Below are positions 63,347-64,000 of a DNA stretch of 64,000 bases, piece by piece. Positions within the stretch are counted from its first letter, which is position 1. Every line of letters starts with the position of its first letter. Position numbers and translations under genes: made by a program. The notes below the pieces were generated by a model that ran no database searches, was not told the DNA's origin, and was given only the letters and a program-made list of their open reading frames with translations. The DNA comes from DASUBN01 sp050261675 (lineage in GTDB: Bacteria; Pseudomonadota; Gammaproteobacteria; Natronospirales; REEB76): the NCBI GenBank assembly GCA_050261675.1, contig JBLNDO010000047.1, positions 1 through 64,000 of the forward strand, in the 5' to 3' direction.

Positions 63347-64000
63347 GCGTCCAGCTCTGGGCCAAGGGCCTGCCCCTCGACGAGGCGATTCACCGCTTCA
63401 CCGTCGGGGAGGACCCGGAGCTGGACGTGCAGCTCCTGCACCACGACGCCGTGGGCAGCGCCGCCCATGCGCGAATGCTGGCCCATGCGGGATTGATCCC
63501 GGCGAAGGACGCCGAGGCGCTGGTCAAGGCGCTCGCCGGCATTTCCCGCCGCGCGCGTCAGGGGCAGCTGCACATCGCGCCGGAACAGGAGGACGCCCAC
63601 ACCGCCATCGAGGCGCTGCTGACCTCCGAGCTCGGCGAAGCAGGCAAGAAAATCCATCTCGGCCGTTCCCGCAACGACCAGGTGATCCTGGCTCTGCGGC
63701 TTTACATGCGCGAATCCTTGCTGGACCTGGCCGGCCAGACGGTGGATCTGGCGCGCAACTTTCTGGTATTCGCCAAGGCACATGCCGGGGAACCCATGCC
63801 GGGGTATACCCACCTTCGCCGCGCCATGCCCTCGAGCTTCGGTCTCTGGAGCGCCGCCTTCGCTGCAGGGCTCGCGGAAGAGTTGCAGGCGCTCGAAGCC
63901 CTGTATGTCCGCCTCGACCACTGTCCCCTGGGCGCCGCCGCGGGCTTTGGCGTGCCCCTGCCCCTCGACCGGGAATACGTGGCGGAGCTCCTGGGGTTCG
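63343..64000 (+). CDS. argH: Argininosuccinate lyase ArgH, partial (runs off the window end)
   Basis: Only the first 219 codons are present; the window ends inside the gene. Start is GTG at 63343, overlapping the argB stop as GTGA. HLGRSRNDQV and PGYTHLRRAMPSS are the first two conserved fumarase/lyase motifs, and DLDAQL-like LDVQLLHHDAVGSAAHA fits the N-terminal domain. The sequence is like Xanthomonas ArgH that works after the acetylated pathway. Confidence 0.93.
   Translation, partial: MSVQLWAKGLPLDEAIHRFTVGEDPELDVQLLHHDAVGSAAHARMLAHAGLIPAKDAEALVKALAGISRRARQGQLHIAPEQEDAHTAIEALLTSELGEAGKKIHLGRSRNDQVILALRLYMRESLLDLAGQTVDLARNFLVFAKAHAGEPMPGYTHLRRAMPSSFGLWSAAFAAGLAEELQALEALYVRLDHCPLGAAAGFGVPLPLDREYVAELLGF

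Overview
This window is a high-GC bacterial chromosome segment that reads as a gammaproteobacterium. The evidence is the gene order rnpB-mraZ-rsmH-ftsL-ftsI-murE-murF-mraY-murD-ftsW-murG-murC-ftsQ-ftsA-ftsZ-lpxC, a MurE with the DNPR motif of meso-diaminopimelate enzymes, LpxC and BamD (two membranes), and the order pilB-pilC-pilD-coaE-zapD-yacG. An acetylornithine-type carbamoyltransferase in the arginine operon points towards Xanthomonadales-like relatives; this placement is inference. I see no insertion sequence, prophage, CRISPR array, tRNA or rRNA.

Layout. 1-16.4 kb: RNase P RNA, then the division and cell wall (dcw) cluster, mostly with stop/start overlaps of 4 bases, led by a clear sigma70 promoter with 10-bp phased MraZ repeats. 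murB and ddl are missing from their usual place between murC and ftsQ. 16.4-23.9 kb: lpxC, a DciA-like helicase loader, an M23 peptidase, secA, a MutT/ThiE-like fusion, yacG and zapD. 23.9-28.4 kb (minus strand): coaE, pilD, pilC, pilB. 28.6-40.7 kb: a flippase, four kinds of glycosyltransferase including two tandem GT-C/TPR membrane proteins, pilA under a textbook sigma54 promoter with phased upstream sites, and the pilRS two-component genes. I read this as a type IV pilus locus with an embedded glycosylation module.

40.8-52.8 kb: sucCD (SucD has an unusual lysine-rich tail), nadE, bamD, rluD, pgeF, an ABC-F ATPase, a ZIP metal transporter and clpB with a sigma32-type promoter. 52.8-59.7 kb is a looser accessory stretch: two paralogous LysE-family exporters flanking a secreted protein and a WYL regulator that share a perfect 10-bp palindrome, a small lipoprotein, two cupins, a diguanylate cyclase and a two-domain NTF2-like secreted protein. 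59.7-64 kb: argR divergent from an arginine operon (aminotransferase, N-acetylornithine carbamoyltransferase, argB, argH cut by the window end).

Most of the window is housekeeping. The parts I consider most worth following are the pilin-linked GT-C pair with its neighbours, the SucD tail, the WYL operator, the reduced dcw cluster, and the hairpin that overlaps the lpxC promoter.
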